Below, piece after piece: positions 16,483-26,115 of a stretch of 64,000 bases of DNA (positions are counted from its first letter, which is position 1; every line of letters starts with the position of its first letter). Under the pieces are notes generated by a model, which had not been told where the DNA came from, did not search any database, and was given only the letters and a program-made list of their open reading frames with translations. This DNA is from Gammaproteobacteria bacterium (lineage in GTDB: Bacteria > Pseudomonadota > Gammaproteobacteria > Burkholderiales > Thiobacillaceae), in NCBI GenBank assembly GCA_018820765.1, contig JAHJNN010000012.1:124001-188000 (forward strand). Direction: 5' to 3'. A program made the position numbers and the translations under genes.

Positions 16483-17229
16483 TTATTCATGGTGCACGAC
16501 AAACGCGACCTCGGTGGTGAAATTGCCGACGCCGCGATGGCTGGTCGACGTCCAGCCGGCATCCTTGAGAGTATGGGCCAGCTCACGCGTCATCGCCGGG
16601 TTGCCGCAGATCATCACGCGATCGTGTTCGGGATCGGGCGCAGGCAGGCCGAGACGTTGCGACAGCATGCCGGAGCGGAACAGGTCGCTGCCGCGTTCGG
16701 TCGTGGGAAACGACTCGCGCGTCACCGTCGGCACGTAATACAGCTGGGCGTTGTTCAGCGCCTCGATCTCGGCACGGTAGGCCAGTTCGGCCACCATGCG
16801 CACCGAATGCACCAGCACCACGTGTTCATAGCGCGCATAGAGCGCGGGGTCGCGGATCAGGCTCATGAACGGCGCCAGCCCGGTTCCGGTGGCCAGCATG
16901 TAGAGCGTGCGTCCCGGCAGCACGTGATTGAGCGTGAGCGTGCCGGTGGGCTTGTTGTTGACCCACACGCTGTCGCCGGGACGGATATGCACCAACTGGC
17001 TGGTGAGCGGGCCATCCGGCACATGGATGCTGAGGAATTCAAGATAGTCGCGATCGGCGGTGGAGACGATGGAATACGCGCGCGCCACCAGCTTGCCCTC
17101 GCGCTTCAGGCCGATGGTGACGAATTCGCCGTTTTCAAACGCAAAACCCTGCGGCCGGCTGAGCCTGAAGCTGAAGGTCTTGTCCGACCACGGACGGACC
17201 GACTGCACCGTTTGTTCACTGTAAGGCAT
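16483..17229 (-). CDS. fpr: Ferredoxin--NADP reductase
   Basis: A 248-residue FAD enzyme that moves electrons between NADPH and ferredoxin or flavodoxin. The FAD-binding motif RAYSIVST is near residue 50 and the NADP-binding region includes GTGLAPFMSLIRD. The CGNPAMTREL motif and a short C-terminal tail (VAFVVHHE) are of the bacterial Fpr type rather than the plant type. It stands about 110 bases after rtcB on the same strand; the gap 17230-17341 shows nothing notable. Confidence 0.93.
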   Translation of the reverse strand: MPYSEQTVQSVRPWSDKTFSFRLSRPQGFAFENGEFVTIGLKREGKLVARAYSIVSTADRDYLEFLSIHVPDGPLTSQLVHIRPGDSVWVNNKPTGTLTLNHVLPGRTLYMLATGTGLAPFMSLIRDPALYARYEHVVLVHSVRMVAELAYRAEIEALNNAQLYYVPTVTRESFPTTERGSDLFRSGMLSQRLGLPAPDPEHDRVMICGNPAMTRELAHTLKDAGWTSTSHRGVGNFTTEVAFVVHHE

Positions 17230-17341
17230 GGCTCACTCCGTTTTCCTGATCGCTGCCGCATGAGGCATTCCAGCCATTCGACGGTGAGGACAGAAGGCAG
17301 TTCCAGCCCGCGCGGCACGTCCCCACCCCGAGGTCGACGAT

Positions 17342-18772
17342 TCATCCCTTGATGCAAGCCAGCGGCTTCAGCTTCGCCACCTTGCGTGCCAGTCCGGCCC
17401 GCTCGGCCACCTCCACCACGGCGCTGACGTCCTTGTAGGCACCGGGCGCCTCTTCCGCGACGCCGCGCAGCGAGGGACTGCGGATCAGGATGCCCTGGCC
17501 GGCAAGCTCGTCCACCAGCGCGCGGCCGCGCCACTGCCGGGTGGCCTGATGTCGGCTCATGGCACGCCCGGCGCCGTGGCAGGCGGAGCTGAAAGCGCGC
17601 GACATGCCGGCCTCGGTGCCGACCAGGATATAGGACGCCGTGCCCATGCTGCCGCCGATCAGCACCGGCTGACCGATGTCGCGCAGCTCATTGGGCAGCG
17701 CCGGATGGCCGGGGCCGAAGGCGCGCGTCGCGCCCTTGCGATGCACGTAGAGGTCGCGCGACGTGCCGTCCACCGTATGCCACTCCTGCTTGCAGGTGTT
17801 GTGCGACACGTCGTAGATCAGGGAGAGATGCGACCCCGGCAGCATCTCGGCAAACACCTCGCGGGTGAGGTGGGTAATGACCTGGCGGTTGGCCAGGGCG
17901 CAGTTGATCCCCGCGCGCATGGCGCCGAGGTAGGACTGGCCGAGCGGAGAGTTGATCGGCGCGCAGGCCAGTTCGCGGTCGGGCAGTTCGATGCCGTGGC
18001 CGGGCGCGGCGACCACCATCTGCCTGAGAAATTCGGTGCCGATCTGGTGCCCCAGCCCGCGCGAGCCGCAATGGATGCTGACCACCACCTCGCCCAGGCG
18101 CAGGCGGAAGCGGTCGGCCGCCTTGCTGTCATGGATTTCGACGATTTCCTGCAGTTCGAGGTAATGGTTGCCGGAGCCCAGCGTACCAATCTCGTCGCGC
18201 TGGCGGCGCTTGGCGTGTTCGGACACCTGGTCCGGCTCGGCGCCGGCCATGCAGCCGTGCTCCTCGATGCGATCGAGGTCGGCCGCGCTGCCGTAGCCGC
18301 GCTCGACCGCCCAGCGCGCGCCGCCGCGCAGCATCGCGTCCATTTCGTCCAGCCCCAAGCGCAGCTCGCCGGTGCTGCCCACCCCGGCCGGAATGTGCGC
18401 GAACAGGCGGTCGGCGAGCCGTTCCTTGAGCGGGGCGATCGCAGCGGCCGTCAGTCCGGTGTGCAGGGTGCGCACGCCGCAGGAGATGTCGAATCCCACC
18501 CCGCCGGCCGACACCACCCCGCCTGCGTCGGCATCGAACGCCGCCACCCCGCCGATCGGAAAGCCGTAGCCCCAGTGCGCATCGGGCATGGCGTAGGCCG
18601 CCGCGACGATACCCGGCAGAGTGGCGACGTTGGTGAGCTGCTCGAAGACCTTTTCGTCCATTTCGCGGATCAAGGCCTGATCCGCATAGATCACCGCCGG
18701 CACGCGCATTCTCCCGAACGGCGCGACGCGCCATTCGACTTCCGATACCTGCTCGAATTGATCAAGCTTCAT
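17342..18772 (-). CDS. rtcB: RNA-splicing ligase RtcB
   Basis: A 476-residue GTP- and Mn-dependent RNA ligase that joins 2',3'-cyclic phosphate and 5'-OH ends in tRNA splicing or repair. Every metal and guanylation motif is present: DISCGVR, GSGNHYLE, HCGSRGLGHQIG, YDVSHNTCK and SSCHGAGRAMSR, whose His is the GMP-accepting residue in known RtcB. The start is taken at MKLDQFEQ (18772). It lies 48 bases after a gene whose product carries archease, the factor that activates RtcB, on the same strand. No rtcA or rtcR is adjacent, unlike in E. coli. Confidence 0.96.
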   Translation of the reverse strand: MKLDQFEQVSEVEWRVAPFGRMRVPAVIYADQALIREMDEKVFEQLTNVATLPGIVAAAYAMPDAHWGYGFPIGGVAAFDADAGGVVSAGGVGFDISCGVRTLHTGLTAAAIAPLKERLADRLFAHIPAGVGSTGELRLGLDEMDAMLRGGARWAVERGYGSAADLDRIEEHGCMAGAEPDQVSEHAKRRQRDEIGTLGSGNHYLELQEIVEIHDSKAADRFRLRLGEVVVSIHCGSRGLGHQIGTEFLRQMVVAAPGHGIELPDRELACAPINSPLGQSYLGAMRAGINCALANRQVITHLTREVFAEMLPGSHLSLIYDVSHNTCKQEWHTVDGTSRDLYVHRKGATRAFGPGHPALPNELRDIGQPVLIGGSMGTASYILVGTEAGMSRAFSSACHGAGRAMSRHQATRQWRGRALVDELAGQGILIRSPSLRGVAEEAPGAYKDVSAVVEVAERAGLARKVAKLKPLACIKG

Positions 18773-18820
18773 CCTGCAACCCTCAGCTGGACGCACCCAA
18801 GACTGAGGTTTCTCAGGATT

Positions 18821-20449
18821 TCACACGTCCACCACGCACTGGGCCAGCCACTGCCCGGACCCGGTCCTCGCCACCTTGAGTTCAGTATAGGTGGCGCCCT
18901 TGATTTCAACGGCGAGCTGGTGCTTCCGCCGATCGACCGCCTCGCCCCAGGCGGTGGCGTGCAGGCGCGGCCCATCCAACGCAACGTCGAAACGGCCGAA
19001 CAGCATGTGGCGCGCCGCCATTTCCAGGATCAGCGCATTGAGCCAGTCGACCAGCAGCAGTTCGTTGTCCGGCGCCTCGCAGCGGATGTCCACCGCCTGC
19101 GCCGCCGCCACCGAGGCCGGGTCGGTCACCACCGCGGTCATCGCCAGCGCCGCCTGCTCGAAGGCGGCGGCCAGAGTGGGGCCGATGCCGCGCACGCCCA
19201 TGTCGGCCTGATGCGGAAAATGTGCCCAAGAGGGTTCGCCGCGATCGCGCCACGCCGCCACCAATTGCGCCCGTGCCTGGAAGATCGCTTCCCGGATCCG
19301 CGCAGGATCGGCCGTGCGCGCCACCGCGGCGGCGTCGATCGTCTGCGCCGCCTGCAGCGCCTGCCGCAGGTAGGCCGGCGCGGGAAAAGGCTTGCCCTCG
19401 TAGCCGGGCCGGCCGCGGAAATCGCATTCGCAGGCCTGCAGAAATTCCTCGAAACGATCCGGGCGGCGGAAGGCGTCGACGCGCTCCAGTAGTTCGACGA
19501 GCGTGCCGGGGCGCAATTCCAGCGCGCGCTGGACGTTGCCGTGGTCGCGTGCCACCGCGACGGCAAGGTCGCGGCAGTCGGCGGGCACCCGGATGCGTTC
19601 GCAGAGCGTGCGCACCAGCTCGACGCTTTTGGCTTCGTGGCCGTGATGTTTCGGCCACAGCTCGGGCGGGGTGACGCCCTTGCCGAGGTCGTGCGTCAAG
19701 GCCGCAAAGCGCACCGGCAGGCTCAGGCCCTGCCGCGCCGCCCAGTCGATCACGAGCATGACATGGACGCCGGTATCGACTTCGGGATGGTGCTCGGGCG
19801 GCTGCGGCACGCCGAACAGACGGTCGATTTCGGGAAACAGCCGCGCCAGCGCGCCGCAGTCGCGCAGCACCTGGAACATGCGCGAGGGCTGTTTGTCCAT
19901 CAGGCCGCGCGCGACTTCCTGCCACACGCGTTCGGGCACCAGCGCGTCGACTTCGCCGCTGTCCACGATCTGCCGCATCAGCGCATGGGTTTCCGGAGCC
20001 ACGGAAAATTCGGTGAAGCGGGCGGCGAAGCGCGCCACCCGGAGGATGCGCACCGGGTCTTCGGCGAAGGCGTCGCTGACGTGGCGGAAGGTTTTGGCGG
20101 CGAGGTCGCGCTGGCCACCGTAGGGGTCGACCAGCGCGCCGGCCTCGTCCTCGGCCATCGCGTTGATGGTGAGGTCGCGCCGCAGCAAATCCTCTTCCAG
20201 CGTGACCTCGGGCGTGGCGTACACGGTGAAGCCCTTGTAGCCGTGCCCGGATTTGCGTTCGGTGCGCGCGAGTGCATATTCCGCGTGGGTTTGCGGGTGG
20301 AGAAAAACCGGGAAATCCTTGCCGACCGGCTGGTAGCCCAGCGCAACCATCTCGTCGGGAGTGGCGCCGACCACGACATGGTCGCGGTCGGCCACCGGCA
20401 GGCCCAGCAACCGGTCACGCACTGCGCCGCCCACGATGTAGGTTTTCAT
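18821..20449 (-). CDS. cca: CCA tRNA nucleotidyltransferase fused to archease
   Basis: A 542-residue two-part protein. Residues 1 to about 395 are an E. coli-type multifunctional Cca: GGAVRD, the metal site DRD ([10 protein letters not shown]), [22 protein letters not shown] and an HD domain (ALTHDLGKG). Residues 408-542 are a full archease domain: [11 protein letters not shown] near the start, [23 protein letters not shown] and the terminal [10 protein letters not shown]; Asp416 and Asp541 match known archease metal positions. Cca is usually about 400-415 residues. The frame is continuous. It is 15 bases after an NDUFA9-like gene and 48 before rtcB, so CCA repair, archease and RtcB ligase are probably expressed together. 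Confidence 0.92.
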   Translation of the reverse strand: MKTYIVGGAVRDRLLGLPVADRDHVVVGATPDEMVALGYQPVGKDFPVFLHPQTHAEYALARTERKSGHGYKGFTVYATPEVTLEEDLLRRDLTINAMAEDEAGALVDPYGGQRDLAAKTFRHVSDAFAEDPVRILRVARFAARFTEFSVAPETHALMRQIVDSGEVDALVPERVWQEVARGLMDKQPSRMFQVLRDCGALARLFPEIDRLFGVPQPPEHHPEVDTGVHVMLVIDWAARQGLSLPVRFAALTHDLGKGVTPPELWPKHHGHEAKSVELVRTLCERIRVPADCRDLAVAVARDHGNVQRALELRPGTLVELLERVDAFRRPDRFEEFLQACECDFRGRPGYEGKPFPAPAYLRQALQAAQTIDAAAVARTADPARIREAIFQARAQLVAAWRDRGEPSWAHFPHQADMGVRGIGPTLAAAFEQAALAMTAVVTDPASVAAAQAVDIRCEAPDNELLLVDWLNALILEMAARHMLFGRFDVALDGPRLHATAWGEAVDRRKHQLAVEIKGATYTELKVARTGSGQWLAQCVVDV

Positions 20450-20464
20450 GGCGGCACGGCAGGG

Positions 20465-21502
20465 TTAACGGTGGGCGCCTTCGCGATAGCCCTCGTATCG
20501 CGCGCGCGGCGTGCCGGCCCGCAGATATTCAGGGGCGACGGCTTCGAGCGCCGCCGGCTGGAAATCGAACACCGACGGCCAGCCGCCGCTGCAGACATTG
20601 TCCGTGCTCATGGCGTAGAAGTTGTCGCGCGTCATCAGTTTCTTGCCGGGCTTGAATTCCAGCGCCCAGGCCTGGAAATACGACAGCCATTTGCCCAGCG
20701 GAACGATGCTGCGCCGCTTGCCGATGACCTCGCCGACGTAGGTCACCAGTTCCTGCAGGGTGTAGATCCGAGGGCCGCACAGGTCGTAGGTCTGGCCATA
20801 GGTCGCCGTGTTGTCGAGGCTGTCGGCATAGGCGCGCGCGACGTCCTCGACGTACACCGGGGCGAAGCGTGCGCCGGCGTTGGCAAGCGGCAGCACCGGG
20901 AACAGCTTCAGCAGGCGGGCAAACATCGACAGGAAGGAATCGCCGCGTCCGAAGATCACCGACGGGCGGAAGAGGGTGACCTTGAGGCCGTAGCCGTGGA
21001 TGAACTTGGGTCCGTTGAGATACCAGTTTTCGTGCTCGATGTGCGCTCTTCCGGCCTCGCGTACCAGTGCCTCGCCGATGCCCTTGGAGCGCTGGTAGGC
21101 CGAGCGCGAGTTGGGATCGGCACCGAGCGCGCTCATGTGCAGCAGGCGGTGCACGCCCGCCTCGCCCATGGCGTGGACGACCTTGCGCGGCAGTTCGACG
21201 TGGACTTTCTGGAAGTCGCCGCGGCGGGCGCTCGGCAGATCGATGCGGCCGACCTTGCTTTCGTGCAGGATGCCGACCAGGTTGATGACGGCATCCATGC
21301 CGCGAAAGTGGCGGATGAGCTCCTGCTGGTCGTGCACGTCGGCCTCGATCACTTCCACCGTCGGCAGCAGGATCAGTTCCTTGGCCATTTCGCGGCGACG
21401 GGACAGCACGCGCACCTGGAGGCCGCGCACGGCGAGCAGGCTGACGAGATGGGTGCCGACAAAGCCGGACCCGCCGAGAATGCAGATGCGTTCAATCTTC
21501 AT
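20465..21502 (-). CDS. NDUFA9-like NAD(P)-binding SDR protein
   Basis: A 345-residue atypical short-chain dehydrogenase of the complex I NDUFA9 / NAD-dependent epimerase group. The N-terminal Rossmann motif is CILGGSGFVGTHLV. Further features are NLVGIL, HMSALGAD with YQRSKGIGE at about residues 125-140, and the NDUFA9-type FRPSVIFGRGD. It could be a reductase, an epimerase-like enzyme or a respiratory-complex factor; the sequence does not decide. It begins the leftward group with cca-archease and rtcB, 15 bases before cca. Confidence 0.85.
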   Translation of the reverse strand: MKIERICILGGSGFVGTHLVSLLAVRGLQVRVLSRRREMAKELILLPTVEVIEADVHDQQELIRHFRGMDAVINLVGILHESKVGRIDLPSARRGDFQKVHVELPRKVVHAMGEAGVHRLLHMSALGADPNSRSAYQRSKGIGEALVREAGRAHIEHENWYLNGPKFIHGYGLKVTLFRPSVIFGRGDSFLSMFARLLKLFPVLPLANAGARFAPVYVEDVARAYADSLDNTATYGQTYDLCGPRIYTLQELVTYVGEVIGKRRSIVPLGKWLSYFQAWALEFKPGKKLMTRDNFYAMSTDNVCSGGWPSVFDFQPAALEAVAPEYLRAGTPRARYEGYREGAHR

Positions 21503-21574
21503 GATGTGATTCGTTTCGGTATATAAGGCGTCTCTGATTTTAGCCTGAATGTCCCGTGAAATGACGCCTTCGGG

Positions 21575-23530
21575 CTAGTCGCCCGTCGGCTCGGCCTCCT
21601 GGCCGGCGTCCGCATCGGGCGCGGAATCTGCCGGCGTTTTGCGCGGCGGCACCGTGCCGAGCCGGTCTTTCAGCAGCACCGAAGGCTGGCCGAAGCGTGC
21701 GGCGTAATACATGGCGTTGCTCATCACTTTCTTGACGTAGTCGCGCGTTTCGGTGAACGGGATCGATTCGATGTAGACCGCGGCTTCCATCGGGCCGCTG
21801 TCGCGCCAGCGCTGCGCGCGGCCTGGTCCGGCATTGTAGGCGGCGGTAGCGAGCACCGGCGAATCGTCCAGGCTGGTTTGCACGTGCTTCAGGTAAAACG
21901 CACCGAACTGGATGTTTTTGGCCGGGTCCTGCATGTCCTTCGGATTGAAGCGCTTGATGCCCAGACGCCGCGCGATCCAGCGCGCCGTGGCCGGCATGAT
22001 CTGCATCAGTCCCGACGCGCCGGCGCCGGAACGCGCGACGTTGATGAAACGGCTTTCCTGCCGCATCAGGCCGAACACCCAGGCTTCATCGATCTGATTC
22101 TCACGCGCGGCCTGCTGCGCCAGTTCACGGTAAGGCGCCAGAAAACGCAGTTCGAAATCATGCAGTTCGCGGGTGCGTTCGGCGGTGTTGATGGCGCGGT
22201 CATACCATTCCATACGCCGCGCCAGTTCGGCGGCCGCCAGCAACTGCGGGTCGGAAAACGTCTGGATCACCCAGTTCCACTCCTGGCTGGCGTCGCTGCG
22301 CAAGCCGAGTTCGTACAAGGCCTGCGCACGCAGGATGCCGGGGTGGCGTGCAATCGCAGCGATGTCGTCGCCGCCCATCTTGATATTGATGGCCGGCGCC
22401 TGCACCACCGGGCCGAGCTCTTCCTGCGCCAACTGGCCGTAGTAATGGTGCTCGCGCGACAGCGCCAGAAACAGCGGATTGGCTGCGGCACGCCGGCCGC
22501 CGGCCTGCAGGGCCCGCGCACGCCAGTAGAGCCAGACGGGCTGCTCGCGGGTCGCTTCGCCCATGCCGTCGATCGCACGCTGTACGGCTTGCCAGTCGCC
22601 TGCGCGCAGCGCCACGCGCGCCCACCATTCGCGCTGAAAATCGTTGCTTGCCGCTGCCCGTTGGAACCAGGCCAAGGCCTGCGGCTCATGCCGTCGCGCC
22701 GCCCAGGTGGCAAGGTGTGCCCAGGCCCGGCCCAGTTCCTCCGGGCTGAACTGGGCTGCCCGCTTGAGCAATGCCTGCTCGGCCTGGCCGGTGTCGCGCC
22801 TGGCCAGCTGGTCGAGCGCATAGAGCGCGATTTCACGGTCGCCGCGCTGGCCCGGATCCAGGCGGGACCCGCCCAGCACACGCGCAGGATCGCGGCTGGC
22901 CTGATCGAGCAGCGTCGCGGCAGGCCGCTGCACTTCGGGCAGGGCATTGGCCACGACCCGGGCGACGTTCGGGTTGCCCGCTTCCAGCGCCAGCCGCAGG
23001 CGGCGCCAGACGTCTTCCTCGCGGATCAGTCCGGCGTCCATCAACTGCATGAACAGGGGCGAACAGGCACTCGGCATGTCGCGCCCGGTGAACCACAGGG
23101 CCACCGCCTCGCGCTGACGGCTGCGGTCGCCCAGTGCCCATTCGGCGCGGTAGGCATAGCACTGATGGGCCGCATCGGGCCTGACCAGGCGCGGATATTC
23201 GGCCAGATAGGCCGGCCAGGCTTCACGGACGCCGAGCGACTTCAGCCAGTCGGCGCGCAGCGACTCGGCCATGCGGCTGCCGGGATGGCGCGCCAGAAAA
23301 TCGGCAATGCGAGCATCCTCGGTGCGGCTCGTCAACATCAGACGCCAGTATTCGACATAGGGAGACAGCACGTGATCGGCCGGCACGCCGCGCGCGGCCT
23401 GTTCCAGCGTGGCCAGCTTGCGCGCGGCAAACGCCTGCTGCGCCCGCAGCACGGCCGCGTCTCCCGGTGCGGCCCACACCGGCGCTGCAGCCAGCACCCC
23501 CAGCACAAAAAGCACAATCGTTCGAAACAT
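21575..23530 (-). CDS. slt: Soluble lytic murein transglycosylase
   Basis: A 651-residue periplasmic lytic transglycosylase of the Slt70 type. A signal peptide (cleavage near PVWAAPG, residue 21) precedes a long alpha-helical U/L-domain and a C-terminal SLT domain. The catalytic Glu is in RQESRFINVARSGAGASGLMQ; LMQIMPATA and AAYNAGPGRAQRW follow. A Pro/Asp-rich tail of about 35 residues after residue 615 is probably disordered. It lies after ilvA, with a hairpin between them. Confidence 0.94.
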   Translation of the reverse strand: MFRTIVLFVLGVLAAAPVWAAPGDAAVLRAQQAFAARKLATLEQAARGVPADHVLSPYVEYWRLMLTSRTEDARIADFLARHPGSRMAESLRADWLKSLGVREAWPAYLAEYPRLVRPDAAHQCYAYRAEWALGDRSRQREAVALWFTGRDMPSACSPLFMQLMDAGLIREEDVWRRLRLALEAGNPNVARVVANALPEVQRPAATLLDQASRDPARVLGGSRLDPGQRGDREIALYALDQLARRDTGQAEQALLKRAAQFSPEELGRAWAHLATWAARRHEPQALAWFQRAAASNDFQREWWARVALRAGDWQAVQRAIDGMGEATREQPVWLYWRARALQAGGRRAAANPLFLALSREHHYYGQLAQEELGPVVQAPAINIKMGGDDIAAIARHPGILRAQALYELGLRSDASQEWNWVIQTFSDPQLLAAAELARRMEWYDRAINTAERTRELHDFELRFLAPYRELAQQAARENQIDEAWVFGLMRQESRFINVARSGAGASGLMQIMPATARWIARRLGIKRFNPKDMQDPAKNIQFGAFYLKHVQTSLDDSPVLATAAYNAGPGRAQRWRDSGPMEAAVYIESIPFTETRDYVKKVMSNAMYYAARFGQPSVLLKDRLGTVPPRKTPADSAPDADAGQEAEPTGD

Positions 23531-23570
23531 GGTGCGAGGTTAACATGCCGCCGCAGTGCGCCGCGTGAGC

Positions 23571-23596
23571 GAAAACGCGTGCCTTCAGGCACGCGT
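23571..23596 (-). terminator. Intrinsic terminator after ilvA
   Basis: On the minus strand ACGCGTGCC-TGAA-GGCACGCGT forms a perfect nine-bp stem with a four-base loop, extended by a short T-run (TTTTCG) at 23571-23575. It lies about 60 bases past the ilvA stop and before the slt start, so it fits transcription termination of ilvA. Confidence 0.65.
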
Positions 23597-23656
23597 CACG
23601 CGGGTCGACTGCTGGCGTTTTAAGGGTCCGGTTGGGCCTGGCTCGGCGCGCCGCCC

Positions 23657-25174
23657 CTAGGCGAGAAACAGCTTGTACGCCGGATTGCGGGATTCGTCCC
23701 AGTAGCGGTAGCCCAGCCCATCCAGGAATGTCTGGAAGCTGGGCTTTTCCTTTTCCGGAACCTGGATGCCGACCAGCACGCGGCCGTAGTCCGCGCCGTG
23801 GTTGCGGTAGTGGAACAGGCTGATGTTCCAGCCGCGGCTCATGCTCTGCAGGAACTGCATCAGGGCGCCGGGGCGTTCGGGGAACTCGAAGCGGTACAAG
23901 ACTTCGTTGACCGCATCGGGGGCGCGTCCGCCGACCAGATGGCGGACATGCAGCTTGGCCATTTCATTGTCGGTGAGGTCGATCGCCTCGAGTCCGTGGC
24001 GATGCAGCAGTTCGACCACGCGCGCGCTCTCGCCCGCACCCGGCACTGACAGGCCGACAAACACGCGCGCGATTTTGGGATCCGAGTAGCGGTAGTTGAA
24101 TTCGGTGATGTTGCGCGCGCCCAGGAGGCCGCAAAAGGTCTTGAAGCTGCCCGGCGTCTCGGGGATGGTGACGGCCAGCACGGCTTCGCGCTTTTCGCCC
24201 AGTTCGGCCCGCTCCGCGATGTAGCGCAGACGGTCGAAGTTCATGTTGGCGCCGGAGGCCACCGCGACCAGCGTCTTGCCCTTGAGCTTGTCGCCGGCGA
24301 TGGCCGCCTTCATCCCGGCGATCGACAAGGCGCCGGCCGGTTCCAGGATCGAACGGGTGTCCTCGAACACGTCCTTGATCGCCGCGCAGATGGCGTCGTT
24401 GTTGACGCGGATGATCTCGTCGACATACAGCTGCGCGAGCCGGAAGGTTTCCTTGCCGACCGTTTTCACCGCCACGCCGTCGGCGAAAATGCCCACGCGC
24501 GGCAGCGTGATGCGCTTCCCCTTGCACAGCGAGCGCGCCATCGCGTCGGCATCCTCGGGTTCGACGCCGACGATCCTGATGTCCGGGCGCAGCCGCTTGA
24601 TGTAGGCCGCCATGCCGGCGATCAGCCCGCCGCCGCCGACCGGGACGTAGACCGAGTGGATCGGGCCGGGATGCTGGCGCAAGAGTTCCATCGCCACCGT
24701 GCCCTGCCCGGCGATGACATCGGGGTCGTCGTAGGGGTGGACGAAGGTCGCCTTCGCCTCCTTGGCCAACTGGGTGGCGTGGGCGCAGGCCTCGTCGTAA
24801 TTGTCGCCGTGCAGGATCACCTGCGCCCCGCGCGCCGCCACCGCGTCGACCTTGATTTTGGGCGTGGTCGCCGGCATTACGATGATGGCCGTCACACCGA
24901 GTTTTTGCGCCGCCAGCGCCACCCCCTGCGCGTGGTTGCCGGCCGACGCCGCCACCACGCCGCGCGCCAGCTGAGCCGCCGTCAGCTTGGCCATCTTGTT
25001 GTAGGCGCCGCGGCACTTGAAGGAAAATACCGGCTGCAGATCTTCGCGCTTGAGCAGGATCTGGTTGTTGAGGCGGCGCGACAAATTGTGGGCGACGTCG
25101 AGCGGCGACTCCACCGCCACGTCGTAGACGCGCGAGGTGAGGATGCGTTCGAGGTAATCGTCAGGTGGACTCAT
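23657..25174 (-). CDS. ilvA: Threonine ammonia-lyase, biosynthetic
   Basis: A 505-residue PLP enzyme that deaminates threonine to 2-oxobutanoate, the first step of isoleucine synthesis. The PLP lysine is in FSFKCRGAYNKM near residue 55; the phosphate cup is SAGNHAQGVA and the glycine loop VPVGGGGLIAG. Two ACT-like regulatory domains fill the C-terminal part (about residues 330-505), as in the allosterically inhibited E. coli IlvA. Length is typical. It is transcribed away from rpiA. Confidence 0.95.
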   Translation of the reverse strand: MSPPDDYLERILTSRVYDVAVESPLDVAHNLSRRLNNQILLKREDLQPVFSFKCRGAYNKMAKLTAAQLARGVVAASAGNHAQGVALAAQKLGVTAIIVMPATTPKIKVDAVAARGAQVILHGDNYDEACAHATQLAKEAKATFVHPYDDPDVIAGQGTVAMELLRQHPGPIHSVYVPVGGGGLIAGMAAYIKRLRPDIRIVGVEPEDADAMARSLCKGKRITLPRVGIFADGVAVKTVGKETFRLAQLYVDEIIRVNNDAICAAIKDVFEDTRSILEPAGALSIAGMKAAIAGDKLKGKTLVAVASGANMNFDRLRYIAERAELGEKREAVLAVTIPETPGSFKTFCGLLGARNITEFNYRYSDPKIARVFVGLSVPGAGESARVVELLHRHGLEAIDLTDNEMAKLHVRHLVGGRAPDAVNEVLYRFEFPERPGALMQFLQSMSRGWNISLFHYRNHGADYGRVLVGIQVPEKEKPSFQTFLDGLGYRYWDESRNPAYKLFLA

Positions 25175-25254
25175 GGCGGCAGCGGGTGGGTGGTTTGTAA
25201 AAAGGGGGCGATGCCGCTATCTTAGCGGGCTGCATCCAAATCGACGAAAACATC

Positions 25255-25911
25255 ATGACTCAAGATGAAATGAAGCAAGCCGTGGCACGTGCCGCGGTGG
25301 ATTATGCCCGTGGCGGCATCATCGGGGTAGGCACCGGGTCGACTGCCAACTACTTCATCGACGCACTGGCCGAGGTCAAGGGCCGCATCGACGGCGCGGT
25401 GGCCAGCTCGGAAGCCACCGCCGCCCGCCTGAAAAGCCATGGCATCCAGGTACTGGATCTCAACAGCGTGGGCGAACTCGAAATCTACGTCGACGGCGCC
25501 GACGAAATCACCGAGCACTTTGCCATGATCAAGGGCGGCGGCGGCGCGCTGACGCGCGAGAAGATCGTCGCCGCGTGCAGCAAGCAGTTCATCTGCATCG
25601 CCGACGAGAGCAAGCTGGTCGGCGTGCTGGGGACTTTTCCGCTGCCGGTCGAGGTGATTCCGATGGCGCGCTCCTACGTCGCGCGCGAACTGGTGAAGCT
25701 GGGCGGCCAGCCGCGTCTGCGGGAAGGCTTCACCACCGACAACGGCAACCTCATTCTCGACGTGCACGGTCTTTCCATCGTCGATCCGGTGTCGCTGGAA
25801 ACCGCAATCAATCACATCGTCGGCGTGGTCACCAATGGCCTGTTTGCGCGGCGCGGCGCCGACGTGCTGCTGCTCGGCACCGAGTCAGGGGTCAAGACCT
25901 ACAAGAAGTAA
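25255..25911 (+). CDS. rpiA: Ribose-5-phosphate isomerase A
   Basis: A 218-residue enzyme that interconverts ribose 5-phosphate and ribulose 5-phosphate in the pentose phosphate and Calvin pathways. The substrate loop [11 protein letters not shown] is near residue 22, VDGADE at about 82-87, and the catalytic [12 protein letters not shown] after it. Length matches RpiA (about 219). It ends one base before the convergent yacG stop, with no terminator hairpin in between. Confidence 0.96.
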   Translation: MTQDEMKQAVARAAVDYARGGIIGVGTGSTANYFIDALAEVKGRIDGAVASSEATAARLKSHGIQVLDLNSVGELEIYVDGADEITEHFAMIKGGGGALTREKIVAACSKQFICIADESKLVGVLGTFPLPVEVIPMARSYVARELVKLGGQPRLREGFTTDNGNLILDVHGLSIVDPVSLETAINHIVGVVTNGLFARRGADVLLLGTESGVKTYKK

Positions 25912-26115
25912 TCACTGCGTCGGCGGGACGTCGGACTCGTCCTCGGGGTCCTGCTCCACGACGGGCACGCGATATTTTTCGGTGGCCCACTGCCCCAGGT
26001 CGATCAGCTTGCAGCGTTCGCTGCAAAACGGCCGCCAGCGATTCTCCACGGTCCAGGCCACAGCCGCACCGCATATCGGGCAGCTCACGACAGGGGGCTT
26101 GGCGGCGGATTTCAC
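25912..26115 (-). CDS. yacG: DNA gyrase inhibitor YacG
   Basis: A 67-residue zinc-finger protein. The zinc-binding cysteines are in CPIC and CSERC, with [19 protein letters not shown] typical of YacG and an acidic C-terminal tail. The start is the GTG at 26113-26115, which overlaps the zapD stop (GTGA). In known systems YacG binds GyrB and blocks gyrase. It is the last gene of the pilB-pilC-pilD-coaE-zapD-yacG row, as in many proteobacteria. Confidence 0.92.
   Translation of the reverse strand: MKSAAKPPVVSCPICGAAVAWTVENRWRPFCSERCKLIDLGQWATEKYRVPVVEQDPEDESDVPPTQ

Noticed and set aside
19541-21526. A 661-codon plus-strand frame across cca-archease and the NDUFA9-like gene
   Set aside because: It is antisense to two genes with clear families; no domain features are seen in it.
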